Assembly (NCBI GenBank): GCA_016874935.1
Contig: VGSS01000015.1
Location: forward strand, 1 to 38,171
DNA from: Deltaproteobacteria bacterium
Lineage (GTDB): Bacteria; Desulfobacterota; BSN033; UBA1163
Length of the DNA stretch: 38,171 nucleotides
Direction: 5' to 3'
Shown here in pieces: positions 9,565 through 17,646 of this stretch. How positions within the stretch are numbered: position 1 is the stretch's first letter; every line of letters begins with the position of its first letter. Under the pieces are notes generated by a model. That model searched no databases and had not been told where the DNA came from. It worked only from the letters and a program-made list of their open reading frames with translations. Made by a program: the position numbers and the translations under genes.

Positions 9565-10655
9565 GGTGTGTCATTGCCGGAGGGGGCACAGGGGGCCACC
9601 TCTTTCCAGGTATGGCGATAGCCGAGGCTTTTATGGAAAGAGAGACGGGCAACGAAGTCCTCTTCATCGGAACGGAGCGAGGAATTGAAGCCAGGGTTCT
9701 GGCCGGAGGGAGATTTAATCTGAAGATGATCCACGCCATGCCCATTAAAGGAAGATCCATCACGGGGAAATTGAACGCTCTCTTGGCTCTTCCGAAGGCC
9801 GTTGCCGAGGCGCTGGCCATCCTGAAGGAGTTTCAACCCCAGATTGTTTTAGGCGTGGGAGGATATGCTTCCGGGCCAGCGGTTCTGGCCGCCTCTCTTC
9901 TCAGGATGAAGAGAGCCATCCATGAGCAGAATGTGATTCCGGGAATGACGAATCGATTTTTAAAAAGGTTGAGCCAGCGAATCTTTGTCTCTTTCGAAGA
10001 GACGATGAGATACTTTCCTGAAAGGAAGACCGTTGTGACCGGCAATCCGATCAGAAAGGAGATAACTGCCTCTGGGTCTTCACGGGAGAGGGGAGATCGG
10101 TTCACCATTCTCGTCTTCGGCGGCAGTGCGGGTGCGCACCGAATCAATGCGGCCATGATGGAAGCCCTGGTCTCGCTCCAGGATATGAGATCCTCTTTGA
10201 GATTGATCCATCAGACCGGCAAAGAGGATCTGGGTTTCGTTTCAAAAGGCTATGAGGAGAAAGGATTCGAAGCAGAGGTGATGCCTTTTATTGATGAGAT
10301 GGCGAGCTGTTACCGGAGGGCTGGCCTGGTGATCTGCCGGTCAGGGGCGAGCACGGTTGCAGAACTGGCGGTCTGCGGAAAGGCATCGATTCTCATCCCT
10401 TACCCCTATGCGGCTCATAACCACCAATGGATGAATGCAAAAAGGCTGGTTGACCGGGGTGCGGCCAGGATAATTCTGGATGAAGAGTTGGAAGGCCCTT
10501 CGCTTTCGGAGACGATTGTCCACCTTTACCATCATCCGGAGGAAAGGGAGAGGATGGAAGAGGCGATCCGGAGAATGGGGCGTCCGAGGGCAGCCGAAGA
10601 GATCGTGGAACATTGCTATGAGTTAGTGAGAACCTCGCTGGAGGCAAGAGGTTAG
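9561..10655 (+). CDS. murG: UDP-GlcNAc:lipid I N-acetylglucosaminyltransferase MurG
   Basis: 364 aa GT-B fold, membrane-peripheral enzyme that converts lipid I to lipid II. The glycine-rich loop GGGTGGHLFPG at the N-terminus, HEQNVIPG, the second glycine-rich loop GGSAGAHRIN (many homologues have Q in the fourth place) and CRSGASTVAEL are all present. ATG overlaps the ftsW stop (ATGA). The stop codon sits in the first bases of a repeat spacer. Confidence 0.97.
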   Translation: MRCVIAGGGTGGHLFPGMAIAEAFMERETGNEVLFIGTERGIEARVLAGGRFNLKMIHAMPIKGRSITGKLNALLALPKAVAEALAILKEFQPQIVLGVGGYASGPAVLAASLLRMKRAIHEQNVIPGMTNRFLKRLSQRIFVSFEETMRYFPERKTVVTGNPIRKEITASGSSRERGDRFTILVFGGSAGAHRINAAMMEALVSLQDMRSSLRLIHQTGKEDLGFVSKGYEEKGFEAEVMPFIDEMASCYRRAGLVICRSGASTVAELAVCGKASILIPYPYAAHNHQWMNAKRLVDRGAARIILDEELEGPSLSETIVHLYHHPEERERMEEAIRRMGRPRAAEEIVEHCYELVRTSLEARG

Positions 10656-10721
10656 AGGTTGGAGGCGAAAGATCTGGCCTCAAGTCTCGCTGTGCGAGAC
10701 AATCCTCAAACCTCCAACCTC
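10655..10721. repeat. Nested hairpin spacer between murG and murC
   Basis: GAGGTTGGAGG (10655-10665) pairs exactly with CCTCCAACCTC (10711-10721). Inside the loop, GTCTCGC (10684-10690) pairs with GCGAGAC (10694-10700). The two stems use unrelated words, as if one palindrome had landed inside another. The murG stop codon overlaps the left arm. Confidence 0.65.
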
Positions 10722-10738
10722 AAACGGTGATTTGAGCG

Positions 10739-12109
10739 ATGTATCGAAAAGGGAAGATTAGAAACATCCATTTTGTCGGAATCGGGGGCATCGGGATGAG
10801 CGGAATCGCCGAGGTTCTGCTTAACCTGGGTTACCGGATCAGCGGATCGGACATGAAAGAGACAGAGGTGACCCGGAGGCTCCAGGCCCTAGGATGCGAA
10901 ATTGATTATGGCCACCGAAGGGAGAATGTGAAAGAGGCAGATGTCTTGGTCGTCTCCTCTGCTATTCGTCCGAATAATCCGGAGATCGAAGTGGCTGAAG
11001 AACGGCTCATCCCCATCATTCCGAGGGCAGAAATGCTGGCGGAATTGATGCGGATGAAGGTGGGCATCGCCATTGCAGGGACCCATGGAAAGACGACGAC
11101 CACCTCCCTCATTGCCACGGTTCTGGGCGCGGCCGGGCTCGATCCAACCGTGGTTATCGGAGGAAGACTGAACAGCATCGGCAGTAATGCGAAGTTGGGG
11201 CAGGGAGAATTTCTGGTTGCCGAGGCGGATGAAAGCGATGGGTCCTTTCTTAAATTGATGCCCACCATCGCTGTGGTGACCAATATTGATCCGGAGCATC
11301 TCGACTACTATAAGGGGATTGAGGAGATCAAGGAAGCCTTTCTCCATTTTCTAAACAAGATTCCTTTCTTTGGGTTGGCCGTGCTCTGCCTCGATCATCC
11401 CAATGTCCAGAGCTTTCTCCCGAAGCTGAAGAAGCGGTTCACGACTTACGGGTTGACCACCCAAGCAGATTTTCAGGCGGGGGAGATCGAATTTGACGGG
11501 ATCTCCACCGCCTTCGATGTCATCTGTCAGCGAAAAGAGATTGGAAGGTTAAGGATCCGGATGCCAGGCCTTCATAATGTCTATAACGCGCTGGCTGCGG
11601 TGGCCACTGCTTTTGAGCTTGACATCCCGTTTCAGGTCGTTCAGGAGGCCCTGAAGGATTTCGGCGGGATTCAAAGGCGGTTTCAGGTTAAGGGCGAGAA
11701 GAAGGGAGTCCTCATCGTGGATGACTATGGCCATCATCCCGTGGAGATCATGGCCACATTGAAGGCGGCGAAAACAGGATGGAAGAGAAGGATCATCGCT
11801 GTGTTTCAACCCCATCGCTACACCCGGACGCAAGCCCTCTTCCAGGATTTCCTCGCTGCCTTTTACGATGCGGATGTCCTCATCCTGACGGATATCTATG
11901 CGGCTGGAGAGGAACGGATGGAAGGGGTGGAAGCAAAAGCTCTCTTTGAAGGGATCAGGGAGTACGGTCATAAGGATGTGACCTATATTCCCGACAAGAA
12001 GGAGATCGTTGGCCATCTTCTCGATGTCGTTGTCCCGGGAGATATGGTGATCACTCTGGGCGCAGGAGATATCTACCAGGCGGCAGAGGAGCTGATGAGT
12101 CGTTTGTAA
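10739..12109 (+). CDS. murC: UDP-N-acetylmuramate:L-alanine ligase MurC
   Basis: 456 aa, the first Mur ligase, adding L-alanine to UDP-MurNAc. The N-terminal [12 protein letters not shown] loop binds the UDP substrate, the P-loop [10 protein letters not shown] is at residues 114-123, followed by [19 protein letters not shown] and the FQPHRYTR motif typical of MurC. The ATG follows a spacer and has only a weak GGTGA about 12 nt upstream. A short spacer separates it from murB. Confidence 0.97.
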   Translation: MYRKGKIRNIHFVGIGGIGMSGIAEVLLNLGYRISGSDMKETEVTRRLQALGCEIDYGHRRENVKEADVLVVSSAIRPNNPEIEVAEERLIPIIPRAEMLAELMRMKVGIAIAGTHGKTTTTSLIATVLGAAGLDPTVVIGGRLNSIGSNAKLGQGEFLVAEADESDGSFLKLMPTIAVVTNIDPEHLDYYKGIEEIKEAFLHFLNKIPFFGLAVLCLDHPNVQSFLPKLKKRFTTYGLTTQADFQAGEIEFDGISTAFDVICQRKEIGRLRIRMPGLHNVYNALAAVATAFELDIPFQVVQEALKDFGGIQRRFQVKGEKKGVLIVDDYGHHPVEIMATLKAAKTGWKRRIIAVFQPHRYTRTQALFQDFLAAFYDADVLILTDIYAAGEERMEGVEAKALFEGIREYGHKDVTYIPDKKEIVGHLLDVVVPGDMVITLGAGDIYQAAEELMSRL

Positions 12110-12116
12110 TTTCGGA

Positions 12117-12150
12117 ATGCGGATTTCGGAATTCATTCCGCACTCCGCAA
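12117..12150. repeat. Short word-repeat palindrome between murC and murB
   Basis: Two 16-nt arms (12117-12132 and 12135-12150) made of GCGGA/TTCGGA words are complementary at 13 of 16 positions, with only two bases between them. The same vocabulary recurs after murB (13065-13106) and before the receiver-LpxC gene (about 27288-27312). Confidence 0.55.
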
Positions 12151-12158
12151 TGGGATGA

Positions 12159-13064
12159 ATGATTCGGGACTGTAAAAAAGAGGCGAGGGGTTTGATTGAG
12201 GGAAGGGTGCTCTTCGAGGCGCCGATGAAGAAATATACCTCCATCAAAGTGGGAGGGCCTGCGGAGTGCCTCTTCTTTCCGAAGAATGTGAAGGAACTGA
12301 GAAAGGTGATCCGGCATGCCCGGAGAAAGAAGATACCCGTCTTCATTTTAGGGAAAGGGACCAACCTCATCGTGAAAGACAGGGGAATTCGAGGCTGGGT
12401 GGTCAGCCTGACGCAGGGGATGAAGAAGGTCCGGATGGATGGAGAGTATATAGAGGCTGAAGCCGGTTGTTCGCTTCAACAACTGGTTCAATTCTCCATT
12501 CAAAAAGGGCTTGCCGGACTTGAACCTTTTTTTGGCATTCCGGGGACCGTGGGCGGTGGGTTGGCCATGAATGCCGGCGCATGGGAAGCAGAGTTGAAGG
12601 ATGTTCTCCATTCTGTCACGTTGATGAAAGAGGATGGAAAGGTGGTGGAGAGACCCCGGTCAAGACTCCGGTTCTCTTATCGAAGCCTGACCTTACCGCC
12701 ATCCTGGATCATCCTGAAAGGAAGCTTCCATCTGAGGAAAGGGAGAAGAGAGGAGATCCTTGAGCGGGTGAAGTCCTTTTCAGAGATGAGGAAGAGAACA
12801 CAGCCTCTCGACTTCCCGAGCGCAGGCTCCATTTTTAAGAATCCGGAGGAAGGACCCGCAGGAAAGTGGATTGACGAGATCGGGTTAAAAGGGTTCAGCA
12901 TGGGGCATGCAATGGTTTCAGATCGCCATGCCAATTTTATCATCAACCTGGGAAAGGCGACCGCGGAGGAGATTCTCCGCCTCATCGAGTGGGTGGAGAG
13001 AAGGGTCTATGAAGAGAAGTCCATCTCCCTAAAAAGGGAGGTGAGGGTGGTGGGTGAAGCATAA
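12159..13064 (+). CDS. murB: UDP-N-acetylenolpyruvoylglucosamine reductase MurB
   Basis: 301 aa FAD-dependent, NADPH-using reductase that makes UDP-MurNAc from the enolpyruvyl intermediate. The TSIKVGGPAE motif and the FAD-binding ILGKGTNLIV and GIPGTVGGGLAMNAGA segments are present. The catalytic serine is S224 in SAGSIFKNP. The length and absence of the long insert fit the shorter type II (B. subtilis-like) class rather than the longer E. coli type. The ATG at 12159 is the first plausible start after the spacer; GGGATGA just upstream may serve as a weak ribosome-binding site. Confidence 0.95.
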   Translation: MIRDCKKEARGLIEGRVLFEAPMKKYTSIKVGGPAECLFFPKNVKELRKVIRHARRKKIPVFILGKGTNLIVKDRGIRGWVVSLTQGMKKVRMDGEYIEAEAGCSLQQLVQFSIQKGLAGLEPFFGIPGTVGGGLAMNAGAWEAELKDVLHSVTLMKEDGKVVERPRSRLRFSYRSLTLPPSWIILKGSFHLRKGRREEILERVKSFSEMRKRTQPLDFPSAGSIFKNPEEGPAGKWIDEIGLKGFSMGHAMVSDRHANFIINLGKATAEEILRLIEWVERRVYEEKSISLKREVRVVGEA

Positions 13065-13106
13065 TGCGGAATTCGGAATGCGGATTGCGGAATTCGGACT
13101 GCGGAG
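13065..13106 (+). repeat. Tandem 21-bp word repeat between murB and ddl
   Basis: Two adjacent 21-mers, 13065-13085 and 13086-13106, both start TGCGGAATTCGGA. They match at 19 of the first 20 positions. The first begins immediately after the murB stop codon. Unlike the other spacers this one is mainly a direct repeat, though the GGAATTCC-like centre of each unit is itself partly palindromic. Confidence 0.75.
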
Positions 13107-13122
13107 TTTTGACGGGAAGTAG

Positions 13123-14067
13123 ATGAAGGATCAACCACTTAAAAAGAGGAAGATCGGTGTCCTGATGGGAGGCCTGTCCCGGGAGAGGGAGATTTCGCTC
13201 CGGACAGGAAAGGCTATATGGAAGGCGCTCGTTGAAAAAGGATATACGGCCTGTCCTGTGGATGTGGGCCGTGACATTGCGGAAAGGTTGGGGAAAGAGA
13301 AGATTGAAATTGCCTTTCTCGCTCTCCATGGAAGGTACGGGGAGGATGGGACGATTCAGGGGATGCTGGAATTGATGGGGATTCCCTATACCGGATCGAG
13401 CATTCTGGCGAGCGCGCTCTGCCTTCACAAGATCATGGCCAAAAAGATCTTGCTCCAAGAGAATGTCCCGACACCCCCATTCGAGTTCCTCAAACAGGAG
13501 GAGGTTGAGAAAGAGGCGCCGAGAAAAATCTCCCTTCCCCTTCCGCTTGTGGTCAAGCCCGCGCGGGAGGGATCGACGATCGGAATCTCCATTGTCAGAA
13601 GGGAGGAAGAACTTCTTCGTGCATTGAAGGAGGCAGGGAAATACGATGAAGAGATCCTCATTGAAGCGTTTATGAAGGGCAAGGAGATCACCGTGGGCAT
13701 TCTCAATGACATTCCCCTTCCCATCATCGAGATCGTCCCCAGGAGTGGGTTCTATGATTACCATTCGAAATATACGAAAGGGGAGACGGAATATATTATC
13801 CCGGCCCAGATTCCAAGAGAAAAGTATCTCCATGCCCAGGAGATAAGCGTCAGGGCTTTTCACGCCCTTGGTTGCTCGGGCTTCGCAAGGGTGGATCTGA
13901 TGACGGATGAAGAAGGAAATCCCTTCGTCATCGATGTGAATACGATGCCGGGGATGACCGAGACGAGCCTCCTGCCCAAGGCCGCGGAGTTTGTGGGTAT
14001 CTCTTTCGGGGAACTGGCAGAGCGGATTCTTTTAGGGGCTTCGTTAAAGATAGGGGGTGGAGGGTAG
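13123..14067 (+). CDS. ddl: D-alanine:D-alanine ligase
   Basis: 314 aa ATP-grasp enzyme that makes the D-Ala-D-Ala dipeptide used by MurF. The N-terminal GGLSREREISLRTG motif, the ALHGRYGEDGTIQG motif (H69, G70), the ATP-grasp VVKPAREGSTIG and the C-terminal VIDVNTMPGMTETSL metal-binding loop are all intact. Some family members of this size belong to the DdlB group. A GGGAAG just upstream of the ATG may act as the ribosome-binding site. Confidence 0.96.
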   Translation: MKDQPLKKRKIGVLMGGLSREREISLRTGKAIWKALVEKGYTACPVDVGRDIAERLGKEKIEIAFLALHGRYGEDGTIQGMLELMGIPYTGSSILASALCLHKIMAKKILLQENVPTPPFEFLKQEEVEKEAPRKISLPLPLVVKPAREGSTIGISIVRREEELLRALKEAGKYDEEILIEAFMKGKEITVGILNDIPLPIIEIVPRSGFYDYHSKYTKGETEYIIPAQIPREKYLHAQEISVRAFHALGCSGFARVDLMTDEEGNPFVIDVNTMPGMTETSLLPKAAEFVGISFGELAERILLGASLKIGGGG

Positions 14068-14106
14068 AGGGCGGAAAGCGGTTCCTTCCACCTTCGGGAA
14101 ACCAAT

Positions 14107-14925
14107 ATGGGTGAAGAAAAATTTTTCAGACCGGAGAAGAAAGGGGACGAAAGGATAGGAGAGAGATTTCAGGAAATTCTGAAAAGAGCCACCCGGGTGG
14201 CCTTTCATGTCCTGATTCTTATCATCTTCTTCTTTGCGGGCCATCAATTGTATGTCCGCCTTCTGGAGAACTCCTTCTTCCAAGTGAGGGAGGTAGAGGT
14301 CAGGGGTTGCCGGAAAATTCCGGAGAAAACCATTCTCTCGCTCGCAAGAATCGAAGGAATGCCCAATCTTTTTATCCTTTCGCTGAAGGAGATCTCCAGG
14401 AGGGTGGAAGTCCATCCCTGGGTTGAGTATGTGAAGGTGAGAAAAATTTTCCCTGACAGAGTGTTGATCCATATTGAGGAGAGGAGACCGATGGCCATCC
14501 TTCAACTGGAGGAACCTTTTTATATTGATTCGAAAGGGGTGATCTTTTCGAGGGTGGGAGATCGGGATGAATATAATTTCCCCTTTCTCACCGGTTTGAG
14601 CCGGCAGGCGTTTGATCAAGACCCGGTCACGGCAAAACATCTCGTCACGAAAGCCCTCGAATTTTTAAGGATCGCGGATCAGGAAAGGGCTCCTCCCCTA
14701 AATGGGGTTTCGGAGATCCGGATGGAGAAGATTTTCGGGATTCAATGTTTCACGCAGGCCGAGGGGGTGGAGGTGAGAATGGGATGGGATCACTTTGGAG
14801 AAAAATTGAGGAGATTGTCCCTTATCTGGACCGATCTTCAGAGAAGGGAAGTCTCGGCAGCGTCGATCGACTGCAGTGACTTGAAGAGAATGGTGGTCAA
14901 AAAGATTTCCCGCAGGTCAAATTAG
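14107..14925 (+). CDS. ftsQ: Cell division protein FtsQ
   Basis: 272 aa bitopic protein: cytoplasmic tail, one transmembrane helix (about residues 30-50), a POTRA domain (about 58-127; it begins VREVEVRGCRKI and contains the HPWVEYVKVRKIFPD motif), then the FtsQ beta-domain with IEERRPMAIL and YIDSKGVIF. It recruits the FtsW/FtsI synthase to the septum. It is followed after 18 nt by ftsA, which has a strong AAAGGAGG site. Confidence 0.93.
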   Translation: MGEEKFFRPEKKGDERIGERFQEILKRATRVAFHVLILIIFFFAGHQLYVRLLENSFFQVREVEVRGCRKIPEKTILSLARIEGMPNLFILSLKEISRRVEVHPWVEYVKVRKIFPDRVLIHIEERRPMAILQLEEPFYIDSKGVIFSRVGDRDEYNFPFLTGLSRQAFDQDPVTAKHLVTKALEFLRIADQERAPPLNGVSEIRMEKIFGIQCFTQAEGVEVRMGWDHFGEKLRRLSLIWTDLQRREVSAASIDCSDLKRMVVKKISRRSN

Positions 14926-14943
14926 AAAGGAGGTGATCCGAAG

Positions 14944-16170
14944 ATGGGCAAGAGGGATTCGCTGGTCGTCGGATTGGATATCGGGACGACAAAGATTTGC
15001 ACGGTTGTAGGGGAGATGGCAGATGGCCAGGTCAATATCATTGGCCTCGGGACCTTTCCCTCAAAGGGATTGCGCAAGGGTGTGGTTATCAATATCGAAA
15101 GCACGGTCCAATCCATTAAAAAAGCGGTGGAAGAAGCCGAACTGATGGCCGATTGCCACATCACTTCCGTCTATGCGGGCATTTCAGGAGGACATATTAA
15201 AGGGATCAACAGCCATGGGGTCATCGCCGTCAAGAACAAGGAGATCACGCCGAATGATGTAAAGCGGGTCATCGATGCGGCGAGCGCGGTGGCCATCCCG
15301 ATGGATCGGGAGGTCATCCACATCATCCCTCAGGAGTTCATCGTGGACGATCAAGACGGAATCAAGGATCCGGTCGGGATGTCAGGAGTGAGATTGGAGG
15401 GGAGAGTTCACATCGTCACCGGCGCCATTACCTCTGCCCAGAACATCATCAAATGCGCCAACCGCGCCGGTCTCGATGTGAATGACATCGTCCTGGAACA
15501 ATTAGGTTCGAGCGAAGCCGTGCTGACCCAGGAGGAGAAAGAACTGGGGGCGGCCATTATCGATATCGGCGGCGGAACGACGGACCTGGTCATCTTTTCG
15601 AATGGGTCGATCAAACATACAGCCGTCTTCTCCCTGGCCGGAAATCATATCACGAACGATATCTCCGTAGGACTTCGCACGCCTGTGGAGGAGGCCGAGA
15701 AGATTAAGATTCGTTATGGGTGTGCGCTCACCTCTCTGGTCCGGAAGGATGAGACGATCGAAGTCCCCAGCGTAGGGGGGAGAAAGCCCCGTGTCCTTTC
15801 GAGGCAAACCCTTGCGGAGATCATTGAACCCAGGGTGGATGAGATCCTCGGTCTGGTTCGAGATGAATTGGTGAAGATGGGTTATGGGAATCTTGTTGCC
15901 TCAGGCGTGATCCTTACAGGGGGGAGCGCTATCCTCGAAGGGATTCCCGATCTGGCCGAACAAATCTTTAATCTGCCTGTCCGAAGGGGGATCCCCATGG
16001 GAATCGGGGGTCTGGTCGACCTGGTCAACAGCCCGATCTATGCCACCGGAGTGGGCCTCGCCCTTTATGGAAGTCGAAATATGGTCCAGAGTCGGTTTAA
16101 GGTGGGCGAGGGGAATATCTTCAGCAAAGTTACCCGGCGGATGAAAGAATGGATAGGAGAATTCTTTTGA
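14944..16170 (+). CDS. ftsA: Cell division protein FtsA
   Basis: 408 aa actin-like ATPase that tethers FtsZ filaments to the membrane. Phosphate-1 motif GLDIGTTKIC lies near residue 10, phosphate-2 motif DIGGGTTD begins at D207, and the ILTGGSAIL adenosine motif is near the C-terminus. The last residues (about 392-408, KVTRRMKEWIGEFF) form the amphipathic membrane-targeting helix. AAAGGAGGTGATCCGAAG before the ATG is the strongest ribosome-binding site in the cluster. A 155-bp hairpin-forming spacer separates it from ftsZ. Confidence 0.97.
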   Translation: MGKRDSLVVGLDIGTTKICTVVGEMADGQVNIIGLGTFPSKGLRKGVVINIESTVQSIKKAVEEAELMADCHITSVYAGISGGHIKGINSHGVIAVKNKEITPNDVKRVIDAASAVAIPMDREVIHIIPQEFIVDDQDGIKDPVGMSGVRLEGRVHIVTGAITSAQNIIKCANRAGLDVNDIVLEQLGSSEAVLTQEEKELGAAIIDIGGGTTDLVIFSNGSIKHTAVFSLAGNHITNDISVGLRTPVEEAEKIKIRYGCALTSLVRKDETIEVPSVGGRKPRVLSRQTLAEIIEPRVDEILGLVRDELVKMGYGNLVASGVILTGGSAILEGIPDLAEQIFNLPVRRGIPMGIGGLVDLVNSPIYATGVGLALYGSRNMVQSRFKVGEGNIFSKVTRRMKEWIGEFF

Positions 16171-16204
16171 TGAATAACCAATTTCCAAGCACCAATCATC
16201 AAAT

Positions 16205-16302
16205 AAGCTCCAATAACCAATATCCAAACTTCAATGAGTTTTGGTTATTGGAATTTGGGTATTGATAATTATTTGGAGTTTGGAATTTGGGTATTGGAGC
16301 TT
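16205..16302. repeat. Long word-repeat hairpin between ftsA and ftsZ
   Basis: The 30-nt left arm (16205-16234) and 30-nt right arm (16273-16302) are complementary at 26 of 30 positions. Both are made of iterated CCAATAACCAA / TTGGTTATTGG words; more copies of the words fill the loop and the flank at 16175-16200, so alternative pairings exist. It ends about 12 nt before the ftsZ ribosome-binding site. Confidence 0.8.
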
Positions 16303-16325
16303 AATCTTCTAAAAAGGAGGAAGAT

Positions 16326-17543
16326 ATGATCGAATTTGACGAGAACAGAAACATGGCCGCCAAGGTCAAGATCATCGGGATCGGAGGAGGAGGGAATAAT
16401 GCTTTGAACACCATGATTTTGAGCCACCTCACCGGCGTCGAATTTGTCGCAGCCAATACCGATGCTCAGGCGTTGGCGGCAAACCTGGCCCCGATGAAGT
16501 TCCAGCTGGGCGCCAGTTTGACCAAAGGCCTGGGAGCCGGCGCTAATCCGGAAGTCGGGAGAAAGGCGGCTCTGGAAGATGTGGAGATGATCCGCGAAAT
16601 CCTGAAGGGGGCGGACATGGTCTTCATCACCGCCGGCCTGGGTGGAGGAACCGGCACAGGCGGGGCTCCTGTGATCGCAGAGGTGGCTCGCGAGATGGGT
16701 GCGCTCACCGTAGCCATCGTCACGAAGCCCTTCCACTTTGAGGGAAAGAAGAGGATGAAACAGGCGGAAGAAGGTCTGGCCAATCTGAAGATGACAGCGG
16801 ATGCCCTGATCACCATTCCGAATCAACGACTTCTGAGCATCAGCGGCAAGAATATGACCTTACTGGAGACCTTTAAGAAAGCGGATGAGATTCTCTTCCA
16901 TGCGGCCAAAGGGATTTCGGATATCATTGTCGGCCATGGGATTATCAATCTCGATTTTGCCGATGTACGGGCCGTCATGTCTGAAACCGGAATGGCGATG
17001 ATGGGAACGGGAATTGCTTCCGGAGAAAATCGGTCAATGGAGGCCGCCCAGAAGGCGATCTCCAGTCCGCTCTTAGAGGATATCTCGATCGAAGGGGCAA
17101 GAGGGCTGCTCATTAATATCACCGGCGGAGAGAATATGACGCTGAGCGAGATTAATGAAGCGACGGGCCTCATCCAGAAAGAAGCTCATGAAGATGCAAA
17201 TGTCATCTGGGGGATGGTGATCGACCCATCCATGAAAGAGGATATCCGGATTACCGTTATTGCCACCGGCTTCGGAAAAGCCGTGGAGAAAAAGGTGGAT
17301 AAACCGGTTTCATCTGGGCTGAAACGATTTTCTCATATTCCCGGTTTCAAGGATCGCAGCAAGGAGATTCCCCCCTTCTCCATCAGCGTCAAGGAGGGGA
17401 ACCGGGAAACCCCCGCTTTTATGAGAAGGGTAAAGGCCAATGAACGATTCGATGAGTTGAAATTGGATTCTCCGTCCGATTTCGCCATTGAGGATGAGGA
17501 CCGTTTTGACATCCCGACTTTTTTAAGGAAGCAGGCGGACTGA
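16326..17543 (+). CDS. ftsZ: Cell division GTPase FtsZ
   Basis: 405 aa tubulin homologue that forms the Z ring. The tubulin signature GGGTGTGG is at 106-113. The T7 synergy loop NLDFAD is at 208-213, supplying the catalytic aspartates. The C-terminal peptide [11 protein letters not shown] (395-405) is the docking site for FtsA and ZipA-type partners, and a variable linker precedes it. The first glycine loop reads GGGGNNALN where many homologues have GGGGNAVN, a small variation. AAAAGGAGGAAGAT precedes the ATG. It is the last dcw gene here; lpxC does not follow directly as it does in E. coli. Confidence 0.98.
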   Translation: MIEFDENRNMAAKVKIIGIGGGGNNALNTMILSHLTGVEFVAANTDAQALAANLAPMKFQLGASLTKGLGAGANPEVGRKAALEDVEMIREILKGADMVFITAGLGGGTGTGGAPVIAEVAREMGALTVAIVTKPFHFEGKKRMKQAEEGLANLKMTADALITIPNQRLLSISGKNMTLLETFKKADEILFHAAKGISDIIVGHGIINLDFADVRAVMSETGMAMMGTGIASGENRSMEAAQKAISSPLLEDISIEGARGLLINITGGENMTLSEINEATGLIQKEAHEDANVIWGMVIDPSMKEDIRITVIATGFGKAVEKKVDKPVSSGLKRFSHIPGFKDRSKEIPPFSISVKEGNRETPAFMRRVKANERFDELKLDSPSDFAIEDEDRFDIPTFLRKQAD

Positions 17544-17646
17544 AGCTGGAAAGTGGCAGGTGGTTAAAAGAAATATTCCATGAACGTGTGGAAATTTGTT
17601 ATAGTGTAGTTACGACTATCCACATTCCACTATCCACTGACCAAAG
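17544..17646. other. Spacer between ftsZ and the radical SAM gene
   Basis: 103 bp with weak word repetition (AGTGGCAGGTGG against CCACTATCCACT) of the type seen elsewhere. TTGTTATAGTGTAG (about 17593-17606) contains a TATAGT that could be a -10, but I see no matching -35. No terminator follows ftsZ. Confidence 0.4.
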
